Shown here piece after piece: positions 1-10,290 of a stretch of DNA of 64,000 nucleotides. The translations under genes were made by a program, and so were the position numbers. Below the pieces are notes generated by a model. It saw only the letters and a list, made by a program, of their open reading frames with translations, was not told the DNA's origin and made no database searches. Source of the stretch: Tolypeutes matacus (taxonomy: Eukaryota; Chordata; Mammalia; Cingulata; Chlamyphoridae); NCBI GenBank assembly GCA_026826555.1, contig JAKSZT010053883.1, positions 32,283,282 through 32,347,281 on the forward strand, in the 5' to 3' direction. Numbering within the stretch: the first letter of the stretch is position 1; the number at the start of each line of letters is the position of its first letter.

Positions 1-427
1 ATACATATTTATTATCTTACAGTTCTGGGGGGTCAGAAGTCCAAAATATGTCTCAAGGGGCTGGAATCAAGATGTTGGCAGGGCTGCATTCCTTCAGGAA
101 GCTCTAGGGAGAATCTGTTTCCTTGCCTTTTCCAGCTTCTAGAGGTCACCTGCATTCCTTAGCTCCTTCTTCAAGCCAGCCATGGCTGACCATGTCTTTC
201 TCACACGACATTACTCTGACACTCACCCTCCTGCCTCCTTTTTTCATTTATAAGGACTCTTGTGATTATGGCAGATCCATGCAGGTAATCCAAAATAATC
301 TCCCCATCTCAAGATCTTTACCTTAATCATATCTGCAAAGTCCCTTTGTCATGTAAGGTAGCATGTTCATAGGTTCTGGGAATTAGGACGTGGACATCTT
401 TGGGGACCATAATTCTGCCTATTCCAC
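1..427 (-). mobile_element. MaLR-type LTR relic, cut by the window edge
   Basis: The sequence reads as the reverse complement of a mammalian MaLR (MLT1/MST-like) solo LTR. Recognisable parts are the 'tttattatcttacagttctgg' block near the start, a 'ttccttgccttttccagctt' block near 120, and the tail 'ggacatctttggggaccat' near 392. The other end lies outside the window. Family name is from recall. The short open frame at 123-326 lies inside it and is not a gene. Confidence 0.75.
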
Positions 428-439
428 GTACCTCAGGGG

Positions 440-570
440 GTTTTTTCTAAGTATTAGATCAAATAAGCACAGTGCTCGGCACTAAGGGCTCAATAAATAT
501 CAGATATTATTAGTGATGTGTCCCCACCTCCATCCTGAACTGATACAAATAACTGCTCAATAAATATTAC
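440..570 (+). repeat. MIR 3'-end fragment
   Basis: The string 'cagtgctcggcactaagggc' followed by 'tcaataaatatcagatatta' matches the 3' tail of a MIR element (pattern 'cagtgcctggcac...gctcaataaat'). A second 'gctcaataaatattac' follows near 555, so two tails or a duplication may be present. Confidence 0.5.
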
Positions 571-1580
571 ATATTATGATTGTTGTTTTTATTGTTACGC
601 CCCCCCCCCCCCCAGTTCTGTACCTAACCATTCCTCTACTATGGCATTTGTTACACTGTATTGTACTTAATTCAATACACATCTCTTCCCCACCTCTACA
701 GGGCCTGGCATCAAGTGGGCTCCCAGGAAATGTGAGTAAGGATCAGACCTGGCTGCTCCTTAGGGGAGTGGGCCTAGTGTTGGGGGCAGATCCCAGGGAA
801 AAGGTGGGGGACTCACTGTTCACCCTTCCCCTTGGCCCGAGATTAGCTATTGACAACCTATCAGCCTGGGCTGGAGTGCTGAGCAGTGTGCCCCACCCCC
901 CATGCCTTCCCTCCACTAAGATGCCAATCTTCAGGAGGAAATATTCAACACGAACAATTAACCTGCAGGCACAGGGAACCACGCTTGCAGCCAGAGTGGG
1001 AGCTGGGTCGGCATTTGTTTCTTTGCACAAATGCACGACTAGATTGTCAGCTACCTGGCCTGGAAAATTTCTGTTTAGCAAACATTGCTCTCTTATGTTG
1101 GGAGAACTAGCCCCGAGCAGAGACTTGACATACCTTTGCTCTCTGAGCTCTCCTAGGTGCAGTGTTAGTGAGACTCAAGAGCAAGAGCAGGAATTAGGAG
1201 CCAGGAATAGTTTAAGCCTTTCCTCTAGCAATAATAGGGGTATGGGACAGGATGATGTACACTGCGTCATTGGTTTGTGGTTATTCTCCTTTTGCCATGA
1301 AGGTCTCCAGGTCCTTCAGTGGCCTTTTTCCTTGGGGAGGTTTGTTTGAGGACAAGAGGTCCAGAAAGGAGGTCTGTGAAACACTTCTCTTCCTGGCTTT
1401 TATTACTTAAATGCTGAGCTCTTTAAAGAGTCGATGATTGTTTCCCCTGCCCACATCATTCAGTATCATTTCTTTCTAATCCCCACGCACACACACGCAC
1501 ATACGTACACATCTAGACACTTACACTCTCTACTCCAGCTACATTGAACTGCTTGAGTTCCTGAGCTCACCATGTTTTCT
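571..1580. other. No gene seen; unique sequence with a poly-C tract
   Basis: I recognise no repeat or exon here. A run of about 14 C lies at 601-614. The open frame from 576 to 1349 begins by reading through this C tract as a proline run and has no recognisable domain, so I treat it as chance. Confidence 0.5.
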
Positions 1581-1833
1581 CCTCCCATACTCCCCCTCCC
1601 CCAAATCCAGGCCTTTGTGCCTGCTGCATTCCCTTTCTAGAACATCCTTTACCCTTTTCCTTTTTTACCTAGCTACCTTTTCATTTTATACCACTTCACC
1701 TCTCAGCACTCAGAACTGTAATTATCTGTTAACTCATCTGTGTGAGCAACAGCAGGCACAGTCTATTTTGCTACCTTTCTAATCCTAGAACCTAGTATGG
1801 CACCTGGTATGATTATTTGTGAGAAGGAAGAAA
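1581..1833 (+). repeat. L2 LINE 3' end
   Basis: The text 'ggcctttgtgcctgctgcat' followed by 'ccctttctagaacatcc', then 'acctctcagcactcagaact' and 'cctagaacctagtatggcac', is the standard order of an L2 3' end. It runs into a tetranucleotide repeat, as L2 tails commonly do. Confidence 0.7.
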
Positions 1834-1889
1834 GGATGGATGGATGGATGGATGGATGGATGGATGGATGGATGGATGGATGGATGGAT
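1834..1889 (+). repeat. (GGAT)n microsatellite
   Basis: Fourteen near-perfect GGAT units occupy this stretch, directly after an L2 tail. The repeat probably grew from the tetranucleotide tail of the L2 copy. It is long and uniform enough to be length-polymorphic. Confidence 0.95.
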
Positions 1890-2695
1890 ATAGAATCAAA
1901 TCACTAGCTCATATCCAGGCTAACCATAGAGAAATTGTTTGAATCCCACCCTCCAGCCCCCCAAGGGGTCCCTAAGACACCTTGTCTGTACCCCTAAATG
2001 TTCATGATGGTTCCTTGTGCACTGCCTCCTCCAGAGCTCTGGGGGTATCTTCAGGCTTAGGAATTTCGGGTTTTCCTGTGCTTTAACTATGATCTAGAAA
2101 CATCTTTAAGATCTCTAAGTAATTAATGTCCCATTGGGCTGGCCTGGTCCTCTTGTGGACATTTAGAAAAGCTGTAACTCAAAGTGAGAGCCCATTGCTG
2201 ATAGCATATCAAGGAAATCTCCATGAGAGACAGTTCCCTGTCCCAGCCCAAACTGATAGTCTTGCCAAGCTGAGAGATAACGGGGCGAGAGCTCCCTGGG
2301 GGGAGCTGGTGACTGAGGACAGGGATGAAAAATGGCTGTTTCACACTAGGTTTCCGTGCTGGTTTGTTTTTAGATAGAACAAATGAGGTTTCTCCCCTTG
2401 GGAAAAGCACTGTTGAAAGTTTTCTCTCTGAGGAGAGACCATGTGGTGCGGGCCATAATCTGGATTACTTTGTAAAATGTACGTTGCCTCCCACCACCCC
2501 GTGAATTCAGGCACTTGAGGGGGTTACACAAAAACCAGTTCCTTATAGCCTCACTTTCCTCTCCTTCCTTCCACCCTAGACCTGCTTCTCCTCTTAGCGT
2601 CCCCAAGTCGGTAAATGACGCCTCCCTCTTTCCACTCACAGGCCACAAACCTCAGTCTTCCCAAACTCCCCTCTCATCCTTACCCTCTCCCTGCC
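1890..2695. other. No gene seen; unassigned sequence
   Basis: I recognise no repeat family, exon or regulatory motif. Open frames on both strands near 2123-2410 overlap each other and look like chance. Confidence 0.5.
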
Positions 2696-2700
2696 CCATC

Positions 2701-3145
2701 TGTCTTTGTTTGCCAGGGCTGCCGTAGCAAAGTACCAGAGATGAGCTGGTTTAAACAACCAAAGTGTATTGGCTCACAGTGCTGGAGCTGGAAGTGTGAC
2801 TCAATCGGCCAGGCCATCCTTCTCCTAAACCTGCTGGGCTCTAGGGGCAGCTGGCTTCAATTCACCATGTCCCTCGGCTTAAGGCAAGACTCGATCTCTG
2901 CCTCCATCCCAGGCTTGCCTCTCTTTCTGTCTGTCTCCTTCTGTCTCCATCTCTCTGTCCATGTCCAAATTTCCTCTCCTTGTAGGACACCAGCCACACT
3001 GGTTTAGGACCACCCTTACCCAGTTCAGCTTCATTTTAACTCCCAACATCCTCAAAGATCTTATTTACAAATAAGTTCACATTCACAGGCCCAGGGGTTA
3101 GGACTTGAATATGTCCTTCTAGGAGACATAATTCAATCCATAACA
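2701..3145 (-). mobile_element. MaLR-type solo LTR with intact target-site duplication
   Basis: The plus strand begins 'tgtctttgtttgccagggct' and ends 'tcaatccataaca', so the element has TG...CA termini. It is flanked by a perfect 5-bp duplication, CCATC, at 2696-2700 and 3146-3150, the duplication size usual for MaLR/ERVL LTRs. Internal text such as 'gtccaaatttcctctcctt' and 'aataagttcacattcacagg' fits the reverse complement of an MLT1/MST-like LTR. Confidence 0.85.
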
Positions 3146-3154
3146 CCATCCCAG

Positions 3155-3860
3155 TGTGCAATAAACCCTGCCGATTCTTCCTCCTAAATAAATGTCTCTC
3201 TAAACCGCTCCTTGCTCTCCATCCCCAGTGCCCTCCCTGGCACTGGCCTCAGCATTTCCAATCTGAACATTTGGAAAGTACCCTTACAGGTCTCCCCTTT
3301 TTCAGCCTCTTCCCAACTCAATTCATGCCCCTGAGTCATCCTTCTAATTCACATTCATTCCTTTGTGGAAAAAAAAAAGGCAACTTTTGAGCACCTATTA
3401 CGTGCTGCACACCTTTGTTTGGTGCTGAGAATGCAAAAACATAGAAGACACAGATCCTGTTATATCATTGTCCTGTTCAAAGGCCTTTGATGGCTCTGCA
3501 CTCCCTAATAGTGTCTATTCTCCTTAGCATATTACTAAAGGCCTTCCACGGTGAAGCCTCAAATTTATGTCTTTGGCCACAGCTCCCTCCAAAAAATCCT
3601 AAGGATCAAACAACACAAGACAACTCGCTAACACCCCCCACACACACACACACACCAAGCACTCTCGTGCCTCTGTGCCTTTCTTTATCCATGCTGCCCT
3701 CTCAACATGGAATGCCTCTCCCCTGCCCCTTCCCCCTTATCAAAACCCTCATCATTCTTCAATGAGAAATGCTCAAATGACATTTCTTCCGTAGAGTTGC
3801 TATGATCCTCCAGGTTGGAATTAATCACCCAAATCTCTTTGCTTCCAAGGCATAGCTCTA
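3155..3860 (+). repeat. L2 LINE fragments, interrupted
   Basis: Two L2-like stretches are joined around 3386-3470 by a short unrelated segment. Diagnostic text is 'ggcctttgatggctctgcac' near 3482, 'aaggccttccacggtgaagc' near 3538, and 'atgctgccctctcaacatgg' near 3690. A short CA-rich tract lies at about 3636-3656. Confidence 0.65.
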
Positions 3861-4563
3861 ATACCAGCCATTATAACATTTATTTCCTCTAGGTTCGTAG
3901 TTTAGGTAATGAAGTGGGAAAATTATTATTTAATGGCTGGCACTGGAATTTTTCTTAGGGATGAAAATGTGCTTTGGGAAAATACTTTGAACTCTAGTCC
4001 CCAAATCCTTCCTTTGGGATTCACGGATCCTGGGTGAGAGGGGGTTCTCACCTATGTTCCCAGATGGGGAATGAGAGTCCTCCATTAACTGCCCCCTCCT
4101 GGGCCCTCTCTGAGGAGAGGACACTGGAATAGAGACCTGGGTGGAATGAGGGAATTCTAGGACAAGTGCACTCTAGACCAGTGGGGATAAGAGCAGGCTG
4201 GTGTGAAGTGGCAGGATGTGTGCAGGGAACTATAGGCAGTCACTAGTATGTGAACCTTTCAGGGGTACAGGAGCATGCTTAGAGTCACCTGTGGACCTGG
4301 TCTCCAGGAACATGCATGAGCACATGCAGGCACAACCTCAATTTCAGGAGATTCACCGACCTTCTGAAGCCTATCCACAAAAATCTGGAAGGCAGGAAAC
4401 AAATCGGTGCCGGGACCCTGAGTTGAAAATTGCTGTATTGAGGCTCAAAGGGTGGGGCAGGAAAACCCAAAGAGATGAAGCTGAAACCACAGGCTGGAGT
4501 CTGGTCACACCTTGAGTGTCCCATCAGTTCTAATTATAATGGGTTGCCATCGGTGTGTGTTAT
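3861..4563. other. No gene seen; unassigned sequence
   Basis: I recognise nothing certain between the L2 above and the SINE cluster below. The overlapping open frames at 4216-4524 on both strands lack codon or domain support. Confidence 0.5.
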
Positions 4564-4578
4564 AAAAGTCATTATGGG

Positions 4579-4960
4579 AAAGCAGATGTGGCTCAAGCGA
4601 TTGGGCTCCCATCTACCATATGGGAGGTCCCAAGTCCGTTTCCAAGGGCCTTCTGGTGAAACTGAGCTGGCCGGCACAGATAGCTGGCACACGTGGAGAG
4701 ATGGTGCAACAACAAAAAAAAAGAGAGACAAAAATGAGAGACGCAACAAACCAGGGAGCTGAGGTGGCTCAAGCAATTGAGTGCCTCTCTCCCATATTGG
4801 AGGTCCCGGGATAGGTTCCCGGTGCCTCCTAAAGAGAAGACGAGAAGAGAAGACAAGCAGACACAGAGAGCACACAGAGAATGGACACAGAGAGCAAGAC
4901 AGCAAGCACAAAAACAATGGGGGGCAGGAGGAGAGGAATAAATAAGTAAATCTTTTTTTA
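4579..4960 (+). mobile_element. Dimeric DAS-type tRNA-derived SINE
   Basis: A first tRNA-like head starts near 4579 ('gcagatgtggctcaagcgat'). A second starts near 4758 ('ctgaggtggctcaagcaatt', weak B box 'ggataggttcc'). The tail contains 'gcagacacagagagcacaca' and ends in an AATAAATAAGTAAATC plus A-rich stretch. Flanks form an imperfect 15-bp duplication, 'aaaagtcattatggg' at 4564-4578 and 'aaaagccattatggg' at 4961-4975. The heads keep A and B box traces of a pol III promoter. Confidence 0.85.
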
Positions 4961-4975
4961 AAAAGCCATTATGGG

Positions 4976-5074
4976 GGAGCGATTGAGCTTCTAGAAACAA
5001 AGAAGATGAACAGACATAGCAAGTGCAAACAATGAGAAATAAATAAATTAAATTAATCTTTTTTTTAAAAAAAA
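4976..5074 (+). mobile_element. 5'-truncated DAS SINE next to the dimer
   Basis: This begins 'ggagcgattgagcttctaga', lacks most of the tRNA head, and keeps the body ('gcaagtgcaaacaatgagaa') and the 'aaataaattaaattaatc' plus poly-A end. It is followed at 5075-5090 by a third copy of the target word, 'aaaagtccattatggg'. Confidence 0.75.
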
Positions 5075-5192
5075 AAAAGTCCATTATGGGATGCCAAAAG
5101 ATTTAGGAAGATATTGCAGGCAAGAGATGATAAGGGGGAGGAGGGATGGGGAAAAAAGAAGACAGACCGGAGAAACATTTAGAATGGGGAAC

Positions 5193-5636
5193 GTATTAGG
5201 TCCCCATGGCTGCTGTAACAAATGACCACAAACTTGGTGGCTTAGAACAACACAGATTTAGGCTCTACAGTTTGGAGGCCAGGAGTCTGAAATCAGTTTC
5301 ACTGGGCTACAGTCAAGGTGTTGCTCGGGCTGGTTTTTTTGGAGGCTCTAGGAGAGTATTGATTTCCTGGCATTCCTTCCTCGAATTGCTCCAGCTTCTT
5401 GCTTTCAAAGTGACATCTCCTACTTCTTCCTCTATAGTCATATCTCCCTCTGCCTCCCTCTTAAAAGGACACTTGTGATTACATTGGGCCCACCTGGATA
5501 ATCCGAGATACTCTCCCCATCTCAAATCCTTAATTGAATTGCATCTGCAAAGTCCCTTTTGCCATATAAGACAACATTCACGGGTTCCTGGGATTAGGGC
5601 ATGGTTATCTACCGGAGTCTTTATTCAGCTACTACA
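5193..5636 (-). mobile_element. MaLR-type solo LTR
   Basis: The plus strand reads 'catggctgctgtaacaaatg' then 'ccacaaacttggtggcttag' and ends 'cagctactaca', the reverse complement of a MaLR LTR 3' to 5'. It appears to belong to the same family as the element at 1-427 ('gtgattacattgggcccacc', 'gggattagggcatggttatc'). I found no clear duplication at its ends. Confidence 0.75.
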
Positions 5637-5649
5637 GGGTATACCGACA

Positions 5650-6300
5650 AACGTGGCAGTTGATGGTTTTATGTAAACTGAAGGAAAGGGAGGTATCCAG
5701 GCGGGCTTTGTGGTCTGTGGTGTGAGCAGCCACCCAATGCTGCCACATTGACCAACATGGAAGGCTCAGGAAGAGCAGTCTGGAGCAGAGAGCAGGGGTC
5801 AAATCTTGGATGTGTTCTGTGGGCTGCCCAAGATGGGTCTACAGGTCTAGAGCTCAAGGGAGCCTTCAGGAATGGTTCCAGGGATTAGAGAGCATTGCAT
5901 ATAAATGTAATTAGAAGAGGGAGAGTGTGGAGTGAGAACAGTGAGGTGACAGCAGAGCCTTGGGTGGGGGTGGGGTGGGGCATGGAGACCAGGAGCCCAC
6001 GAAGAAAACCACAAAGTTGACACCACAGAGGTCAGAGGGAAATCAAGTGACTGCAGGGTCACAGACACCCCAGAAATTTTCAAGATAAGGGGAGGAGTTC
6101 ACAGTGTCCCAGGCAGGAGAAATGAGAAGTGAAGATGAAAAATGAAGAGTGGCTGTTGGGTCTGGCCATTAGCAGGTCAATGGTGTCCCCAGGGAGAACA
6201 GTTTTAGGGGAATGGGGGAGCCCAAAACCAGACTGCAAAGGATCATAAAGTGAATGCAAAACATGAAATCCACTGAAACACGGAAGGAAGACTAAAACTA
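5650..6300 (-). repeat. Ancient mammalian repeat fragment (family not named)
   Basis: The text resembles the widespread old repeat also seen at 8725-10290 and 38320-38490: 'aaatcaagtgactgcagggt', 'gtctggccattagcaggtca', 'caaaaccagactgcaaagga'. I recognise the sequence style but am not certain of the family name or its orientation. A four-run G tract at 5962-5980 lies within it. Confidence 0.45.
5962..5980 (+). other. G-quadruplex-type motif
   Basis: Four G runs of 3, 5, 4 and 4 are separated by single T residues. Single-nucleotide loops are the arrangement that most favours a parallel quadruplex. Function here is unknown, as it lies in an old repeat. Confidence 0.7.
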
Positions 6301-6304
6301 AATG

Positions 6305-6545
6305 AATAACAGCTAACATTTATTTAGCCCCTGCCTTCGTGTGTGTGTGTTACATTCATTACCTTATTTATTCATCTGTATGACAACCCTACAAGAAGTT
6401 ACTATTGTTATCATTATCTCCATTTTACAGATGAGGACATGGAGGCTCAGGAGGAAAAGTAGTTTCCCCAACGCTACACAGCTAGCAAGTGCCAGAACCA
6501 GGGTCATTGCCATCCAGGCTGTTGGACTGCAGAGGTGGTGCTGAG
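6305..6545 (-). repeat. MIR element
   Basis: Nearly full-length reverse-oriented MIR: 'aacagctaacatttatttag', then 'attatctccattttacagat' and 'gctacacagctagcaagtgc'. The two overlapping open frames here are chance readings of the MIR. Confidence 0.85.
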
Positions 6546-7275
6546 CCACCATCACACGCTCTTTGCTCATCCACCTGGATCACCTTGGTCTGGGACACCA
6601 GACTTTGAATAACCCATAGGTAGAGACAGACTATGCTTGACGCACTCCTCTGTCTCCCCCTAGGGGCCTGGAGGATCACTTGGTATTTATAGAGGTGAAA
6701 CTAATTTATGTGCACAAACTTCCTCACTAAAAGTTCGTCCTGTCCTGGAGTGTCAGTAGAAATGCTCTTGAGGCAGGATTGGAAGCTGTAGCCTCCTGAT
6801 CCAGACGTCTGCTGAGCAGGAGGCAGAGCAGATTTTGATGCCCTCCCTGGAAACCCCTAGTGGCCTCGCAGGGCAGTCACATTTCCACCCTGGAACCGCT
6901 GAGCTCCCAGCACAGGTAGAACGCAATCGGGACTGCTCAGCCTCCCTGCACCTGGGACTGGGCCACCTGCTACCTGGGGTCACGCAATGTGTCTGTGAAG
7001 CATGCTGCTGCCTTCACAGCCTGGTGGATCCCCAGGCTCCAGTCACATTGATGAGGCCTCTCACATCATGGACAGCCTCAGCTCATGGTCCTTCCAGGAT
7101 CAACCCGGTCCACTCTGACCCCAGCCTCTAATCTTATCCCCAACCCCACCTTAACCATGCTGTCCTTCCTGGCCAGGCTCCCACCAGAATTCTAAGATAA
7201 GGAGTGAGAGTGGAGAGGAGGAAAAGGAAGCCTATGTTCTTCAAAATTGTCTGGATGTTATACTTTCACCAAAAA
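6546..7275. other. No gene seen; unassigned sequence
   Basis: I recognise no repeat family or exon. The opposing open frames at 6753-7131 shadow each other and show no domain. Confidence 0.5.
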
Positions 7276-7279
7276 TCCA

Positions 7280-7475
7280 TATAAATCTGGAGAGAAAGCA
7301 TAGCAACTAAGGCACTGACATTGGACTGCCTAGGTTCAAATCCTGGCTCCTCTGTCAGCAAACTGGTAACTTTGGGTGAATTCTTTTACCTCTCTGTTTT
7401 CTTACCTGTAAAAACAAGGATAATACTAAGAAATGTATACTGAGTGCTTAGCTCAGTGCCTAAAATACTACACAT
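7280..7475 (+). repeat. MIR element
   Basis: Forward MIR text: 'ggttcaaatcctggctcctc', 'ttacctctctgttttcttac', 'tgagtgcttagctcagtgcc'. It is directly followed by a second forward MIR. Confidence 0.8.
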
Positions 7476-7735
7476 AATATAATAGTTAAAAGACATTCAC
7501 TCTGATGTTGAATCCCAGCTCTACCACCTATTAGCTGTGAAATCTTAGGCAAGTTGCTAAACTTCTCTGTGCCTCAATTTCCTCATCTCCAAGTGGGGTT
7601 GGTGATAATAATTACCTCTCCCTCATAGAGTTGTTATGAGGATTAAGTGAGTTAGTGTACCTAAGTCACTTAGCATAGTGTCTGATAACACTGTGTTAAT
7701 ATTAGCTATTATTATTTCTTAGTAAATAAATATTA
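7476..7735 (+). repeat. MIR element
   Basis: Second forward MIR in a row: 'aatcccagctctaccaccta', 'gtgcctcaatttcctcatct', 'gttgttatgaggattaagtg'. The copy is close to full length. Confidence 0.85.
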
Positions 7736-7759
7736 ACTATTATTATAAATATATAATGG

Positions 7760-8430
7760 GTGGTTATTTTTACATAAACAAGATTATACTGTCAATATTG
7801 TTCTACAACTGCTGTTTTTGTTTTGTTTTGTTTTGTTTTGTTTTGTTTTTGCTTAAACAATATACTTTCCATTTCTTGGAGGTATTTCCATGTCAATACT
7901 TAAAGTGTATCTTGTTCATTTTGAACCACAGCACTAAACCATAATAAGGAAGTATCCAGCTTATTTAACTATTCCCCTATGGGTGGGCACTTAGGTTGTT
8001 TCCAATTCTTTGCTTTTATAAACATTGCTGCAATGATCATCCTTGCTTTCTAATTACTCATGTATTTCTCCAGGATAGGTAACCACAGGTGGCATGGGTG
8101 GGTTAAAAGGTGTGTGCATTTTAATTTTTGATAGATGCTGCTAAGTGGCCCTCCAAAGAGGCTCAACCAGCTCACATTACCACCCACAGTGCACCAGAGC
8201 ACTCATTTCCTCACTCCTTTCCAACACTAAATATTCCATCCATATTTATAAATGTATATGAGCCTAGTGGGGATAAGAGAAAGCTCATGTTCTTTTGCAT
8301 TCCCCTCTTTCTAGTGAGTTTGTGCATTTTTTCATATGCTTATAGTCTTGTATTTCTCTTCTGTAATCTGCCTGTTTATAGCCTAAGCTGGATTTTCTGT
8401 AGGGTTGTTTGTCTTCCTATTGATTTTTAG
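7760..8430 (-). mobile_element. L1M-type LINE 3' end
   Basis: Reverse-oriented 3' region of an old mammalian L1: 'acttaggttgtttccaattc' near 7990, 'aaacattgctgcaatgatca' near 8021 and 'gatagatgctgctaagtggc' near 8130. The continuing text to about 8430 ('gggttgtttgtcttcctatt') also fits. A (TTTTG)n tract at 7814-7850 interrupts it. Confidence 0.8.
7814..7850 (+). repeat. (TTTTG)n simple repeat
   Basis: About seven TTTTG units lie within the reverse-oriented L1. On the other strand this is (CAAAA)n, the kind of tract that grows from an A-rich tail. Confidence 0.9.
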
Positions 8431-8724
8431 GGCTTGGTGATTGATTGAATAAGGGGAAAGTAGAAGTGGGGAGAATTGAAAGTCATGCCTGGTCTTCAGG
8501 CTTGGGGAAATAGGAGATGGTGGGGCCATTCAAGGCACAGGGAGCATCGGAGGAGGCAGCGTCCAGGTGGCGATGTTGAGGAGAGGGTTGGATAGAGGCT
8601 GGGGCTCCACTCTGGGCTGCTGTCTCATTCCCACCCCTCACACAGCCAACACACAGGTGCCTGAGCTCAGGGGAGCTGGAGGGCCCCACACCAGAAGCAC
8701 CGGTGAGTATCATTCACCAGATAG
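8431..8724. other. Unassigned sequence
   Basis: No repeat or exon recognised. A 'accggtgagtatc' donor-like word at about 8700 has no convincing acceptor upstream. Confidence 0.4.
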
Positions 8725-9064
8725 CCAATTGCTGTTGAGTACCCACCATGTGCTAGACACTGTTCTGGGCAATGGGGACACATCAGTGAAGAGCCCTGAC
8801 CTTGGTGAATTTATATTTTAATGAGGGGAGGCAGACAATCAACAAATAAACCATAAAATCCTAACAAGTTCAGGTAACTTCTGTAAAGGAAATAAAAGTA
8901 ATTTGATAAAGGGTACCGATAGGCACATCTTTGGTAGGGTGGTCAGAGAAAGTGTTTCTGAGATGGTAACATTCAATTTGACATCTGCTTGATGAAGAGG
9001 AGCCCTGCCAAGATCTGGGAGAAGAGCAGTCCAACAAGGACCACACTGCAAGAGCCCAGGCCTG

Positions 9065-9454
9065 GGAAGCATAGGTGGCTCAGGGGACTGAGCTCCCGCC
9101 TACCACATGGGAGGTCCCAGGTTCGGTTCCCAGTGCCTCCTGGAGAGTTGAGCAAGACAGCGAGCTGGCGCGACGGGCAGGCGCAGCAACCTGACACAAC
9201 AAGATGATGCAACAAAGAGACACAAAGAGGAAATAAAATGAGAGACACAACAAACCAGCGAACTGAGGTGGCTCAGGTGATTGAGCGCCTCTCTTCCACA
9301 TGAGAGGTCCCAGGTTTGGTTCCTGATGCCTCTTAAAAAGAAGATGAGCAGACACAGAGAACACACAGCAAATAGACACAGAGAGCAGACAGCAAGTGCA
9401 AACAACGAGAGGAGGGATATAAATAAATTAAATAAATCTTAAAAATAAAAAAAG
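9065..9454 (+). mobile_element. Dimeric DAS-type SINE with 13-bp duplication
   Basis: Two tRNA-like heads are present: 'cataggtggctcaggggact' (B box 'ggttcggttcc' near 9120) and 'ctgaggtggctcaggtgatt' (B box 'ggtttggttcc' near 9312). The tail is 'gagcagacacagagaacaca' ending AATAAATCTT plus A-rich sequence. Flanks are a perfect 13-bp duplication, GAGCCCAGGCCTG, at 9052-9064 and 9455-9467. It shares its architecture with the copy at 4579. Confidence 0.92.
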
Positions 9455-9698
9455 GAGCCCAGGCCTGAGCCAGGCAGGGACAGGACAGTGCAGCAACAGA
9501 ATGGAGGCCAGTATGGTTGGAGTGCAGCAAATGGGGGGTCGGGGGAAGGAGGCCAGGGCTTTGAGGCCACAGCAGAGAGTTTGGATTTTATTTCCTGTGA
9601 AAAGGAAAACCCTAAGAAGGTTCTAAGATTCTATTCATGGGCAGTCGTGATGTGATTCATGCTTTAGAAAGCCACGATGTAAAGAATGGATTTTAGGG

Positions 9699-9874
9699 GA
9701 AGCGGCTGTGGCTCAATCAGTAGGGCTCCCATTTACCATATGGGAGGCCCCGGGTTCAGTTCCCGGGGCCTCCTGGTGAAGGCAAGCCCGCCCGCACGGC
9801 GTGGTTAGCTGACCCAGCGAGCCCAAGCAGCAAGGGGGAGATAAATGAATAAATAAATAAAATCTTTAAAAAAA
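9699..9874 (+). mobile_element. Monomeric DAS-type SINE with 18-bp duplication
   Basis: A single tRNA head ('agcggctgtggctcaatcag', B box 'ggttcagttcc') leads to a short GC-rich body ('ccgcccgcacggcgtggtta') and an AATAAATAAATAAAATC tail. Flanks are 'aaagaatggattttaggg' at 9681-9698 and the same word with one change at 9875-9892, so the insertion is fairly young. Confidence 0.92.
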
Positions 9875-10290
9875 AAAGAATGGCTTTTAGGGAAACAAGA
9901 GGGAAAGACCAATTGGGAGCCTGTTGAGTTAGTCCAGTGAGAGATGACGGTTTGGACGAAGGTGGTAAACAATGGCGCTGACCATAAGTGGAAAACGCAG
10001 GGCTATATTTTGGAGGCAGAGCCTATGGCCCTGCTGATGTAGAGAGCAAGGGAAAGAAAGGAGCCAAGGCTGACTCCTAGTTATCTGGCCTGAAAAGCTG
10101 GACAAATCTAAGGTTGACTTAGATGGAGAAAACAGCCAGGGGATAGGGGGAATTATTTAGACAAGAGCAAGAAGAAAACCAAGTGTTTCATTGTGGGTAT
10201 GTTAAGTTCGAGCTCCTTATTAGACATCCTAGTGATGCTGTCAAGTGGGCAATTGGACAAGATTGGAGTTCAAATGTGGAATCTTCTGCA

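Larger units (their letters stand above)
8725..10290. repeat. Long ancient mammalian repeat split by two SINEs
   Basis: From 'gagtacccaccatgtgctag' the text follows a familiar old mammalian repeat through 'gcagagagtttggattttat' near 9571, 'gttagtccagtgagagatga' near 9927, 'gctgactcctagttatctgg' near 10069 and 'tattagacatcctagtgatg' near 10217. Two younger DAS SINEs interrupt it at 9065-9454 and 9699-9874. I am confident it is an interspersed repeat but do not assign the family. Confidence 0.6.

Noticed and set aside
576..1349. 257-codon plus-strand open frame
   Set aside because: Begins by translating a poly-C tract as prolines; no recognisable family or exon signals.
1834..1889. Short tandem array as a CRISPR-like repeat
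   Set aside because: A uniform tetranucleotide microsatellite without spacers, in a mammalian genome.
9715..9780. SINE heads as functional tRNA genes
   Set aside because: They keep A and B box words but lack a foldable acceptor and anticodon arm and continue into SINE bodies and A-rich tails.
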